This document shows, piece by piece, positions 37,174 to 45,789 of a DNA stretch of 64,000 bases. The notes under the pieces are model-generated. The model did no database searches and was not told the origin of the DNA. It was given only the letters and a program-made list of their open reading frames with translations. Each line of letters starts with the position of its first letter. Position 1 is the first letter of the stretch. Origin of the DNA: Mastigocoleus testarum BC008 (GTDB taxonomy: Bacteria > Cyanobacteriota > Cyanobacteriia > Cyanobacteriales > Nostocaceae); assembly GCF_001456025.1 (NCBI RefSeq), contig NZ_LMTZ01000105.1, positions 39,476 through 103,475 on the forward strand. The letters run 5' to 3'. The position numbers were made by a program, and so were the translations under genes.

Positions 37174-39555
37174 ATGACTAACAAAATCTTAGGAAAATCA
37201 ATTAAACGACGCGAAGACCCAGAATTTCTTCGGGGAGAAGCTAAGTTTACAGCTGATATCAGGCTGCCTGATATGCTGCACATGGCAATTTTGCACAGCG
37301 AGTACGCTCATGCACTAATCAAAGGCATTGATACTAGTGCAGCTGAGCAGATGTCTGGAGTTGTACGGGTAATTACTGGGGCTGATACCAGTTCAATTAT
37401 GCCCCTACCCTGCATCATGAATCCTGCAGGTGCTGAAGCTCACTTTCCTCCTCATCCCTATGGGCTTCCCGGAGCTCAAACTGTCCTAGCCACAGATAGA
37501 GTTCGCTATGTTGGAGAATTTGTAGCAGTTGTCGTGGCTGAAAGTCGTCAGCAAGCCTATGATGCTTTATCAGGAATTAGGGTAAACTACGAACCTTTGC
37601 CAGTAGTGCTCAATGCAGAGGAAGCTCTGAAACCAGACGCACCCCAACTCCATGATACAGTTCCCGGTAATCTCAACCAATATGTCAGTCATGGGGACAA
37701 GGAGGAAACTCTTGCAGCTATTGCTAATGCTGAAGTAATTGTCAAGCAAAGAATTCGCAACCCACGGGTGATTCATAATGCTATAGAAACCCGCGCTTCT
37801 ATTGGTGATTACAACTCTGAAACTGAAGAATACACCTTGTGGACAAACACTCAAATTCCTCACGGCAACCGTTTTCTGCTTTCTCAGTTGGTAATGGGTA
37901 TTCCCTACAACAAGCTGCGTGTAATCTCTCCCCATATCGGCGGTGCTTTTGGCTCCAAAGGTTATCTTTACCCAGATACAGCTATTGTACTTTTCTTGGC
38001 TAAGGAGTTGGGTCGTCCTATCAAGTGGGTTGATACTCGCCGAGGTTTAGCTCGTTCTACAGTGCATGCTCGCGATCAAATCCAATATGTAACTATAGCT
38101 GGAACAAAGGATGGGAAAATTACAGCTCTTCATTGTACGAACTACGCGAATTTAGGAGCTTACCCCGCAACTAACGGCCCCGGTGCTCCTGCGATTCTCA
38201 CAGGTTGTAGTATTACAGGAGCTTACGCTATTGAGCATCCTTTCTATGAAGTCCACTGTATCTTCACAAACTCAGTCCCTACTGGTCCTATTCGGGGTGC
38301 GGGTCGTTCAGAAGCCATCTTCTTGGTTGAGCGCATGGTTGACCTTTTTGCCCTTGAAGTTGATATGGATCCATCTGAGGTGCGGCGTAAGAATATGGTT
38401 GCTTCTGACCAATTTCCTTACGAAAATGGTTTAGGCTTCACTTATGACTCTGGTAATTATGAACTAGCGCTTGACAAAGCTCTGGAGATAATTGATTACA
38501 GCAACATACAGCAGCCAAAAGCAGAGGCTAAAACGCGAGGTAAACGCCTAGGAATTGGGGTTGCTTCTTATGTGACGATTGGAGGAGTTGGTCCCTCTCC
38601 AATCATGGCTAGGGATATAGGTCTAAATGGGAGTACTTGGGGAAGTGCCCACCTCCGAGTTCACCCAACAGGTGATATCACTCTGATAACTGGGGCACAA
38701 CCCCACGGTCAGGGTCACGTAACGACCTTGTCTCAAATTATCGCTGAAGAATTTGGTGTTGACTTAGAGCAGATAGAGGTATTACACTCTGACACTAAAG
38801 GTGCTGTATACGCTCAAGGAAGCTATGGTTCCCGCTCTTTTAGCGTAGAAGGAGCGGCAGTTTACAAAGCCACTCAAAAAATAAATGAGAAAGCGCGTAA
38901 ATTAGCAGCTCACATTTTTAAAGTCGAAGAAGAAAAGATTATAGTGGATAAAGGTAAATTCTATATCGAAGATGCACCAAATCAATTTAAAACTATAAAG
39001 GATATTGCCCTAGCACTTTGGTACGCTTGGGATTTACCTCCTGGAATGGATCCAGGGTTAGAAGTTGTGACCTTCTTTGACCCACCAGCTTTTAATTTTC
39101 CTTTCGGTACTCACATTGCCTTAGTAGAAATTGACGAAAAAACTGGCGAGATTGAGGTAGTTCGTTATGTGGCGGTAGATGATTTTGGTAATGTGGGAAA
39201 TCCAATGATAGTGGATGGTCAAACACAAGGCAATATTTGTCTTGGAATTAGTACCGCTTTGTTTGAAGAAGCTGTTTTTGATGATAGTGGACATATTCTG
39301 ACGGACGAATTTACAACATATGCGATCGCTAAAGCTTCAAAGTTCCCCAATTTTGAACTTACTCGAACTGTTACCCCCACTCCTCATAACCCCCTTGGAG
39401 CTAAAGGTGCAGGTGATGTAAGTAATCCAGTAGTAGCCCCAGCAATTGTTAATGCTATTTGTAACGCCCTCTCCGATTTAGGAGTCAGTCACATTGAGAT
39501 GCCCGTAACGCCGGAAAAAGTTTGGCGACTCATGCGCCAAAACTCTTCTAACTGA
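37174..39555 (+). CDS. Molybdopterin-binding large subunit of a molybdenum hydroxylase
   Basis: A 793-residue protein starting GKSIKRREDPEFLRGEAKF, typical of the CoxL/xanthine dehydrogenase family. It has the MPT motifs GGAFGSKGY and PHGQGHVT. The active-site loop is GPIRGAGRSEA, like the AYRGAGR of form II CoxL-like enzymes and unlike the AYRCSFR of true CO dehydrogenase, so CO is not the expected substrate. The usual catalytic Glu in GxGE is Asp748 (GAKGAGDVSNP). The protein probably hydroxylates a heterocycle or aldehyde. Spacing to the FAD subunit is 30 bases. Confidence 0.93.
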   Translation: MTNKILGKSIKRREDPEFLRGEAKFTADIRLPDMLHMAILHSEYAHALIKGIDTSAAEQMSGVVRVITGADTSSIMPLPCIMNPAGAEAHFPPHPYGLPGAQTVLATDRVRYVGEFVAVVVAESRQQAYDALSGIRVNYEPLPVVLNAEEALKPDAPQLHDTVPGNLNQYVSHGDKEETLAAIANAEVIVKQRIRNPRVIHNAIETRASIGDYNSETEEYTLWTNTQIPHGNRFLLSQLVMGIPYNKLRVISPHIGGAFGSKGYLYPDTAIVLFLAKELGRPIKWVDTRRGLARSTVHARDQIQYVTIAGTKDGKITALHCTNYANLGAYPATNGPGAPAILTGCSITGAYAIEHPFYEVHCIFTNSVPTGPIRGAGRSEAIFLVERMVDLFALEVDMDPSEVRRKNMVASDQFPYENGLGFTYDSGNYELALDKALEIIDYSNIQQPKAEAKTRGKRLGIGVASYVTIGGVGPSPIMARDIGLNGSTWGSAHLRVHPTGDITLITGAQPHGQGHVTTLSQIIAEEFGVDLEQIEVLHSDTKGAVYAQGSYGSRSFSVEGAAVYKATQKINEKARKLAAHIFKVEEEKIIVDKGKFYIEDAPNQFKTIKDIALALWYAWDLPPGMDPGLEVVTFFDPPAFNFPFGTHIALVEIDEKTGEIEVVRYVAVDDFGNVGNPMIVDGQTQGNICLGISTALFEEAVFDDSGHILTDEFTTYAIAKASKFPNFELTRTVTPTPHNPLGAKGAGDVSNPVVAPAIVNAICNALSDLGVSHIEMPVTPEKVWRLMRQNSSN

Positions 39556-39585
39556 TGATGAACAAACCATAATAGATAATGCCAC

Positions 39586-40512
39586 ATGATTCCAGTTAAA
39601 TTTGACTACATTGCTCCAGAGAGTCTAGAAGCTGCGGTGAAACTGCTAGAAGAGAATGAGGGATCTCAGGTTCTTGCTGGTGGTCACAGCTTACTGATGG
39701 AAATGAAACTAGGTCAAGTTTTTCCTTCCCTCTTAGTGGACCTGGGTAAAATTAAAGGATTACAGGGTGTTAGATTTTCTCATGAAATGGATGGTATTGT
39801 ACAAATAGGTGCGATGACTAGCTATTCTGAGGTTGCTACCGCCCTCAAAGATAAGGAAAACTATGAAGCTATTGTCGAGGCAGCTATTAGTATTGGCGAT
39901 CCTCAGATCCGCAACTGGGTTAAAATTGGTGATACCTTCGCCTATCGGGATCTAGCCTGTGACCTGCTAGCTGTTGCCTTAGCACTTGAAGCAACATTCA
40001 ATATTATTGATCCGAGTGGGATTCGTGCAGTTTCTGCAGATGAATTTATTTCAGGCTATTCTGACAATACCCTAAAATCAAGTGAAATTATTGTTTCAAT
40101 TGATTTTCCACACCATGGAATCGGGACTGGTAGTGCTTATGAAGCATTTAAACACCCAGCTACCAAATATAGTATTTGCGGTCTTGCGGTTTTAGTTAGG
40201 CTATCTTCTAATGGTATTGTTGATAAATGTCGTGTAGTTGTTACTGGAGCTAGGGAAAATACTAGCCGATTGCTTCAGGTTGAGACAGCATTGGAGGGTA
40301 AAGCACCTACGCAAGAAAACATTGAAGCTGCATCCAAATTTGCCTCAAAAAGTTTGAATAAAACAAAAGAAGGTCGTAAAGAGTTGAGTAATATTTCTAA
40401 CTTCTATACCTCAACAGAGTACCGTAATTATATTAGTAGTGTACTTACGGCTCGAGCCCTTACCCGTGCCACCGAACGGATCGACTTGGCGCTTAAGGAT
40501 GATCCCTCATGA
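39586..40512 (+). CDS. FAD-binding medium subunit of a molybdenum hydroxylase
   Basis: A 308-residue protein of the CoxM/XdhB family. The first FAD motif VLAGGHSLLMEMKL is close to the canonical AGGQSLLPLMKLR. The second, normally NRGTIGGSLAHADPAAD, is NWVKIGDTFAYRDLACD here, so two of the Gly/Thr positions contacting FAD have changed. The C-terminal CO-dehydrogenase flavoprotein domain is present. It passes electrons to a terminal acceptor. It overlaps the MoaA-like gene by 4 bases (ATGA), so the two are translationally coupled. Confidence 0.9.
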   Translation: MIPVKFDYIAPESLEAAVKLLEENEGSQVLAGGHSLLMEMKLGQVFPSLLVDLGKIKGLQGVRFSHEMDGIVQIGAMTSYSEVATALKDKENYEAIVEAAISIGDPQIRNWVKIGDTFAYRDLACDLLAVALALEATFNIIDPSGIRAVSADEFISGYSDNTLKSSEIIVSIDFPHHGIGTGSAYEAFKHPATKYSICGLAVLVRLSSNGIVDKCRVVVTGARENTSRLLQVETALEGKAPTQENIEAASKFASKSLNKTKEGRKELSNISNFYTSTEYRNYISSVLTARALTRATERIDLALKDDPS

Positions 40513-41495
40513 ACAGTGTAGATTATCTCCGAATCAGCTTAATCGACCGCTGTAATTTTCGGTGTCAGTACTGTATGCCGGAAGGAGCAGAGCTAGAACA
40601 CATTCTACGACAACAATTGTTGACTGATCGAGAACTACTTACTCTTATTCAAGAGGTTTTTATTCCAATTGGATTTACTCGTTTTCGTTTGACTGGGGGT
40701 GAACCCTTACTCCGTCCTGGTGTGGTCAAATTAGTACAGGCAATAGCATCCTTTCCCCAAATACAAGACCTTTCAATGACCACCAATGGGTTTTTACTAG
40801 CTGCAATGGCACAAGACCTCTACAATGCTGGACTGCGGCGAATTAATATTAGCTTTGACTCTCTTAATCCAAAGACCTTCGATCTGATGACTGGCAATCG
40901 TGGTCGTTCTCGTTGGCAACAAGTTTGGGAAAGCATTCAAGTAGCTCATCAAGTGGGATTTGACCCCCTAAAGCTAAATGTAGTCGTAATTCCAGGTGTT
41001 AACGATCGCGAAGTTTTGGATTTAGCAGCCTTAACCTTAACTCGGCGATGGCACGTGCGGTTTATTGAATTCATGCCGATTGGTAATGCTCAATTATTTA
41101 GTAACAGAGGTTGGACGCCTTCAGGTGAACTGCGTCAGTCTATCCGTTCTTCCTGGGGTTTGATTAAATCGCAAGTCTATGGTGCAGGACCTGCTGATGT
41201 TTTCCAAATACCTGGAGCAAAAGGAACAGTGGGATTTATTAGTCAAATGTCCGAGTGTTTTTGCGATCGCTGTAATCGGATGCGCTTATCGGCAGATGGT
41301 TGGTTACGTCCTTGTCTTCTCAATGAAAGTAATCAAATCGATCTGAAAACATCTCTCCGCCTTGGTGCTTCACCAGCCGAATTACGGGAACAAGTACGTC
41401 AATTGTTGACACTGAAGCCAGAGATTAATTTTCAGCAAAAGGAATCGGGAACAAGCAGTAGGTATACACGTACAATGTCTCAAATTGGTGGTTAG
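40509..41495 (+). CDS. moaA: MoaA-type radical SAM GTP 3',8-cyclase
   Basis: A 328-residue protein. The radical SAM cluster is CNFRCQYC; the second, GTP-binding cluster is CDRCNRMRLSADG followed by a Cys (RPC). The C-terminal Gly-Gly (QIGG) essential in MoaA is present. The first step of molybdenum cofactor synthesis turns GTP into 3',8-cyclo-GTP. The protein starts only three residues before YLRISL, so the short N-terminal extension of standard MoaA is missing. Its coupling to the FAD-subunit gene implies a pathway-dedicated paralogue beside a presumed housekeeping copy elsewhere. Confidence 0.88.
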   Translation: MNSVDYLRISLIDRCNFRCQYCMPEGAELEHILRQQLLTDRELLTLIQEVFIPIGFTRFRLTGGEPLLRPGVVKLVQAIASFPQIQDLSMTTNGFLLAAMAQDLYNAGLRRINISFDSLNPKTFDLMTGNRGRSRWQQVWESIQVAHQVGFDPLKLNVVVIPGVNDREVLDLAALTLTRRWHVRFIEFMPIGNAQLFSNRGWTPSGELRQSIRSSWGLIKSQVYGAGPADVFQIPGAKGTVGFISQMSECFCDRCNRMRLSADGWLRPCLLNESNQIDLKTSLRLGASPAELREQVRQLLTLKPEINFQQKESGTSSRYTRTMSQIGG

Positions 41496-41688
41496 AAAAA
41501 ATATTTGGCGTTATGGGTCTACTACTTGCTACAGCATTTTCTGTATTGAGTTTGCCTATCCCCAATCCTTAAGATTTGCGATCGCTAGATTGATTTGATC
41601 TTGCCACAAAGTAATCACAGAAATCTCTTGGGATAAAGAATTCCCAGACTAGTACAATAATAACCGCAATTGCAACATATGTAGTATA

Positions 41689-42330
41689 ATGAGAATTGGT
41701 ATCATTGGCTCAGGTAAAGTAGGTAGTACACTAGGGAAACTTTGGGCACAAGCAGGACATGAGGTTATGTTCAGCTTTTCACGAAAACCAGAACGACTTA
41801 AAATTTTAGCGCAGCAAATAGGTTCAAATGCACAAAATGGAACTCCAGCAGAGGCGGCTTCCTTTGGAGAAGCTGTGTTGTTCGCTCCCAACTTCTGCTT
41901 GATAAAAGAAGCCATTGCCCAAGCAGGTTCACTTGCAGATAAGATAGTCATTGACACGACTAACCCTTATCGTTGGGGTTCTGATAGTATTGTTCGTATG
42001 GTTGATGAAAATATCTCTGGAGCAGAAGAAATTCTCAAGTTGATACCAAAGGCAGATTTGGTCAAAGCATATAGTAGTTTTCAACCTAGTGCTTTACTTC
42101 GTTTGGCTGAGCATTCTCTCGATCAACGTTTAGCGGTAGCGATTGCAAGCGACTATGATGATGCAAAAAAAATCGTTTCAAGTTTAGTAGAAGATAGTGG
42201 AGGTCGTCCCTTCGATCTTGGCCCATTACAAAATGCACGCTTGATGGAGATTCCCGGACCTTTTTCATATGCAGATGATATGATACTGGATGATGCACTT
42301 GAGCGCCGATTCCAGATTCTTGGTTACTAG
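41689..42330 (+). CDS. NADPH-dependent F420 reductase-like NAD(P)-binding protein
   Basis: A 213-residue Rossmann protein: MRIGIIGSGKVGSTLGKLW is the dinucleotide motif, and VMFSFSRKPE holds basic residues typical of NADPH binding. The rest follows the pattern of the F420H2:NADP oxidoreductase-like family (DTTNPYRWGSD, KAYSSFQPSAL, DSGGRPFDLGPLQNARLME). Cyanobacterial members are often annotated 'NAD(P)-binding' with no tested role. Here it sits between MoaA-like and XdhC-like genes, so it may be a redox partner of the cluster. Confidence 0.8.
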   Translation: MRIGIIGSGKVGSTLGKLWAQAGHEVMFSFSRKPERLKILAQQIGSNAQNGTPAEAASFGEAVLFAPNFCLIKEAIAQAGSLADKIVIDTTNPYRWGSDSIVRMVDENISGAEEILKLIPKADLVKAYSSFQPSALLRLAEHSLDQRLAVAIASDYDDAKKIVSSLVEDSGGRPFDLGPLQNARLMEIPGPFSYADDMILDDALERRFQILGY

Positions 42331-42380
42331 TTCTAACTTGGGCGTGCCTCTTTGTAGAAAGATAAATTTAATTTTGGTAT

Positions 42381-42419
42381 AAAGCCTAAAGTTAAAATAG
42401 AAAGAAGATTGTAGGCTTT
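42381..42419. repeat. 8-bp inverted repeat downstream of the F420-reductase-like gene
   Basis: AAAGCCTA (42381-42388) pairs with TAGGCTTT (42412-42419) over a 23-base loop. No T-run follows, so it is at best a weak terminator or processing hairpin. Confidence 0.4.
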
Positions 42420-42501
42420 CAGTCATCTCAAATAAGGCTCACCCAAACTTCAAAGATGGAAGCATATCTTTTCTACTGCTTTTGGAAAAATTTCAAGCAA
42501 A

Positions 42502-43671
42502 ATGAACAATATACAAACAATCCTAAAAGCATTTGAGGAAAGTCAAAAAAATGGTGAAACGACATTCCTAGCAACAGTAGTCAAAACTAAAAAATCTACT
42601 TATCGTCAACCAGGCGCTCGTATGCTGATGACTAATACAGGTAAAATTGTAGGAATTGTTAGCGGCGGTTGTCTTGAAAATGATATCTTTGAATATACTA
42701 GACAACGAATGGACTCATGTAAGCCAGTTGTTGTAACTTATGACACTACTGGTCCCGAAGATTTGATTTGGGGATTTGGACTAGGATGCAATGGAGTAGT
42801 ACAAGTACTTATCGAGCAGCTTGGTATAGATAGCTTCAACAACCCGATCAAGTTTGTGCAAGATTGTTTTTGCAACAATCAACAAGGTGTTATGGCCACC
42901 GTTTTTAGTGTTGAAGGCAGGGTAAACGTTACTGTTGGCAAACGCCTAATGTTGAGTTCAGATGGCATTGTAACAAGTGATATAAAAGACTCAGATTTAA
43001 ATCTAGCTGTTTTTACAGATGTTCAAGATACCTTAGGTAATGAATCTTCCTATGTAAAAACCTACTTATTGCCATCGGGTCGCACAGAGGTTTTTATCGA
43101 ACTTATTCAACCACCAACACCACTTGTTATTTTTGGTGCAGGTCGTGATGCTTTGCCTGTAGTAGAGTTTGCTAAAGCACTAGGCTGGCATGTTACTGTA
43201 GTTGATTGCCGAGCTTTAGAAGAAACATTTGAGAGATTTTCAATAGCTGACAAAGTTGTTCTAACTCGTCGAGAGATTGTCCACGAACACGTTTCTATAG
43301 ACCCTCGTACCGTGGCAGTTGTAATGACACATAATTACAATGACGATTTAGAACTCCTAAAAATGTTAATGCCTTCTTCTGTACGCTATCTAGGTTTGTT
43401 GGGACCAAGACATCGAACTCTCGCATTGCTACAGGATTTACGTACAGAGAAAGTTATTTATACTGAAGCACAACTACAACGATTACATGGTCCTGTTGGC
43501 ATTGATATTGCTGCAGATACACCAGAAGAAATTGCAATTGCTATCATTGCTGAGATACAAGCAGTTCTGGGAAACCGTTCAGGTGGTTTTTTGAGAAATC
43601 GCGTCGAGCCAATTCATAGAAGACTCGACGAAGAAGATACCCAAATATATTCTACTAGTACCATGGGGTGA
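42502..43671 (+). CDS. XdhC/CoxI-family molybdenum-hydroxylase maturation factor
   Basis: A 389-residue protein with the two usual parts. The N-terminal XdhC-CoxI domain has TYRQPGARMLMT and VSGGCLENDIFEY with the conserved Cys. The C-terminal Rossmann domain has LVIFGAGRDALPVVEFAKAL and THNYNDDLELL. GLLGPRHRT is the family's end signature. XdhC proteins bind the MCD cofactor, aid its sulfuration and insert it into the large subunit. With MocA-like and MoaA-like genes nearby, the cluster encodes most of its own cofactor maturation. Confidence 0.92.
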   Translation: MNNIQTILKAFEESQKNGETTFLATVVKTKKSTYRQPGARMLMTNTGKIVGIVSGGCLENDIFEYTRQRMDSCKPVVVTYDTTGPEDLIWGFGLGCNGVVQVLIEQLGIDSFNNPIKFVQDCFCNNQQGVMATVFSVEGRVNVTVGKRLMLSSDGIVTSDIKDSDLNLAVFTDVQDTLGNESSYVKTYLLPSGRTEVFIELIQPPTPLVIFGAGRDALPVVEFAKALGWHVTVVDCRALEETFERFSIADKVVLTRREIVHEHVSIDPRTVAVVMTHNYNDDLELLKMLMPSSVRYLGLLGPRHRTLALLQDLRTEKVIYTEAQLQRLHGPVGIDIAADTPEEIAIAIIAEIQAVLGNRSGGFLRNRVEPIHRRLDEEDTQIYSTSTMG

Positions 43672-43708
43672 TGATATGTTAAGGAATTTGACCAACATGT
43701 CTTTAAGG

Positions 43709-43789
43709 TTAAGCTGACGCGTATTTAAATTGAATAATTCAGTATATGTAATGTTTTTACAGCCTGAGTTTGTATCTCAAACTAAATAT
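43709..43789. repeat. ~80-bp dispersed repeat, copy 2
   Basis: Copy of the repeat at 11769-11847, starting AAGCTGACGCG and sharing AAATTGAATAATTCAGT. It lies directly before another inverted-repeat element. Confidence 0.65.
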
Positions 43790-43795
43790 CTAATA

Positions 43796-43975
43796 TCATG
43801 TCCGGTAGAATACTCGTCATAAGGTTTGTAGTTGTGCTGTGTTCTGACGGACACGCAATATCAACGGGAAGCTAGAGCCTGTGCGGCGTCGGTGGAGGGA
43901 ACCTCTAGCAGCACTAATAGCGCTAAAGCGCAACTACAAACAAAGATTTTTTCACAAATAATTAAGCGGACATGA
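43796..43975. mobile_element. 180-bp MITE-like element, family B
   Basis: Ends are TCATGTCCG (43796) and CGGACATGA (43967-43975). Nested inside is a second inverted pair, GTTTGTAGTTGTGC near 43823 and GCAACTACAAAC near 43929, and a GCTAGAGCCTG GC-rich word. No coding frame is present. Its structure is unrelated to family A. Confidence 0.75.
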
Positions 43976-44046
43976 CACAGCAAATAAAGTATAATTTTTT
44001 ATGCTTTACTATGATTTTTTATACTGATTAAAAATTGAGGTGGATG

Positions 44047-44107
44047 TAAATATCTGCAAAAAATTAATGTTTCAATAATCTAACTTCTTGATTCGCATTC
44101 TCTATTA
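44047..44107. repeat. ~61-bp direct repeat upstream of the VOC gene
   Basis: Aligns with 45347-45407, exactly 1300 bases downstream: shared AAATTAATGTTTCAATAA, TTCTTGATT and TATTCTCTATT-like words. The pair brackets the VOC gene. The remainder of 43976-44498 shows no gene. Confidence 0.75.
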
Positions 44108-44498
44108 GACATCTCCAAATTTGATAGTTCTATATGTCTGCATTATATTTTTGAATCTTGGTTTTATCAGAGCTTTATTTCTAAAGAATCTACCTAGTTT
44201 TCCAATTCTATTTAACATCTTCGCCAATTTACAAAAGTGATATGATGAATATCCCCCAAATAGCTAGTATTTTTTATCTCAATATGTTATTTTTATATTC
44301 TACAGGTTGCATGAGTATTTTTCTCTAACATTTGAGATATTCTGAATAATAAATCCCTATCCCGAAATATTATCCATTGTCGTGGGAATTAAGAACTATT
44401 AAAGTTAAGTGGCATAACTCCTCTTCTAAAAAACATTTGTGTTTCTTGCGAGAGAGGGACAGAATAAATGGGCTTTAATACTCTAAACACCTCTAAAA

Positions 44499-44942
44499 AT
44501 GACTTTACAAATTTTTTCTCAAGTTGCATTGACTTGCCAGGATCCAATTACTACGGAAAAATTTTACGCTCAACACTTTGGTTTTAAACGTGCTAGAGTT
44601 GCAAAACTTCCGGATGGCGATCAAATTGTTTTCATCAAAATGGGTGATAATGCATTCTACCTTGAACTTTTTCAGGCGAAGGAAAAAATGCCTGTACCCC
44701 CTCCCATTAATGATGGACCCCAGTATCCCTCAGTACGTCATCTAGCATTCAAAGTGGATGATGTGGATACAAAGCTTGCAGAGATGGGGGAAGATGCCAA
44801 AATTACCTTAGGACCCCTTAACTTTGACGATTATATTCCTGGATGGCGTACTGTCTGGATAGCTGATCCAGACGGTAGAATTGTTGAAATCAGTCAAGGA
44901 TTTCTCGATCAGGATAATCCACCGACTTTGGAAGCATCTTAA
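44499..44942 (+). CDS. VOC-superfamily (glyoxalase/dioxygenase-fold) protein
   Basis: A 147-residue protein with two beta-alpha-beta modules. It contains QVALTCQDPITTEKFYAQHF, then FYLELFQ with a probable metal Glu, then SVRHLAFKVDDVD with a probable metal His, and the closing IADPDGRIVEI with the second Glu. Metal-dependent members are lyases, isomerases, epimerases or dioxygenases. It lies after a long repeat-filled gap from the XdhC gene, so cluster membership is uncertain. Confidence 0.85.
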   Translation: MTLQIFSQVALTCQDPITTEKFYAQHFGFKRARVAKLPDGDQIVFIKMGDNAFYLELFQAKEKMPVPPPINDGPQYPSVRHLAFKVDDVDTKLAEMGEDAKITLGPLNFDDYIPGWRTVWIADPDGRIVEISQGFLDQDNPPTLEAS

Positions 44943-45346
44943 GCAAGTTGTTATAGAAACTATAGAAAATTCAAGTCATGAGGCATTAGGTATAACAAAT
45001 CAGTTTTCTTACCGATGCCTTATTTATTATAGAGTCCTGTATTTTTCAGATTAGAGTTGCTGTGGCAACGATTGAATTTGTTGATAAATATTGTGTCTAA
45101 TAAAGCATCAAAGAAATTATACTTAGACATTCAAGATTTCATTGAGGAAAAAAATAGGCAAGAGGAAATTATTAATATAACTGAATAATAAATATATAAA
45201 TTATTTTACTTACCTAACTATATAAAAGAATTTTCAGAGATAATAAGTTTTATGTTAATTTCCGTTCTTTTATTTAAACTTTGACTTAAGATTTTTCAAA
45301 ATCAAATTTATCTTTTGCCGTTAGTGAGTGCGTAATGCTTTTGGTG
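44943..45346. other. Intergenic region, first part
   Basis: About 400 bases, AT-rich, with no recognisable gene, hairpin or shared repeat. The VOC gene probably terminates here, but no terminator is evident. Confidence 0.4.
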
Positions 45347-45407
45347 CAAATATCTACGAAAAATTAATGTTTCAATAACTTAATTTCTTGATTAGTATTC
45401 TCTATTC
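45347..45407. repeat. ~61-bp direct repeat downstream of the VOC gene
   Basis: Second copy of the repeat at 44047-44107. The following 380 bases up to the debranching-enzyme gene contain no other feature I can support. Confidence 0.75.
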
Positions 45408-45789
45408 AGCAACGCCTATCTTTTTATACTAATTATATTGATAAATTGGACGTGAGGAGCTATGCTAGACACCTCGTATTCCGAATTCTTATTATTCCCT
45501 AAGCCTAAAGTGATGATATTGAGATATTAATATTGCAGATGATTATTAAAATAAATTATACGAAAATAAATTACACAAACTTACTTCCAAACATCAACCC
45601 TTACAATTGATATTAGTATTTAATATGCTTTTTTGTATGAGGCACTTCATCTAATTGTTATATCGATTAGCTCATACTCATTGTTGCTTAACTGGTTAAA
45701 ATTTATTTTAGAAACACCTTCGTAAGCTTTTGAACATCATTCATTGAGATATGAGACTGCTTTAAGCTCTATAATTATAGAAAATTAAA

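Noticed and set aside
37174..40512. Aerobic carbon monoxide dehydrogenase
   Set aside because: The active-site loop is GPIRGAGR rather than the Cys-containing AYRCSFR of true CO dehydrogenase.
23898..44942. Scytonemin-type biosynthesis, suggested by the ThDP enzyme
   Set aside because: None of the other characteristic scytonemin genes is recognisable, and the Mo-hydroxylase genes do not belong to that pathway.
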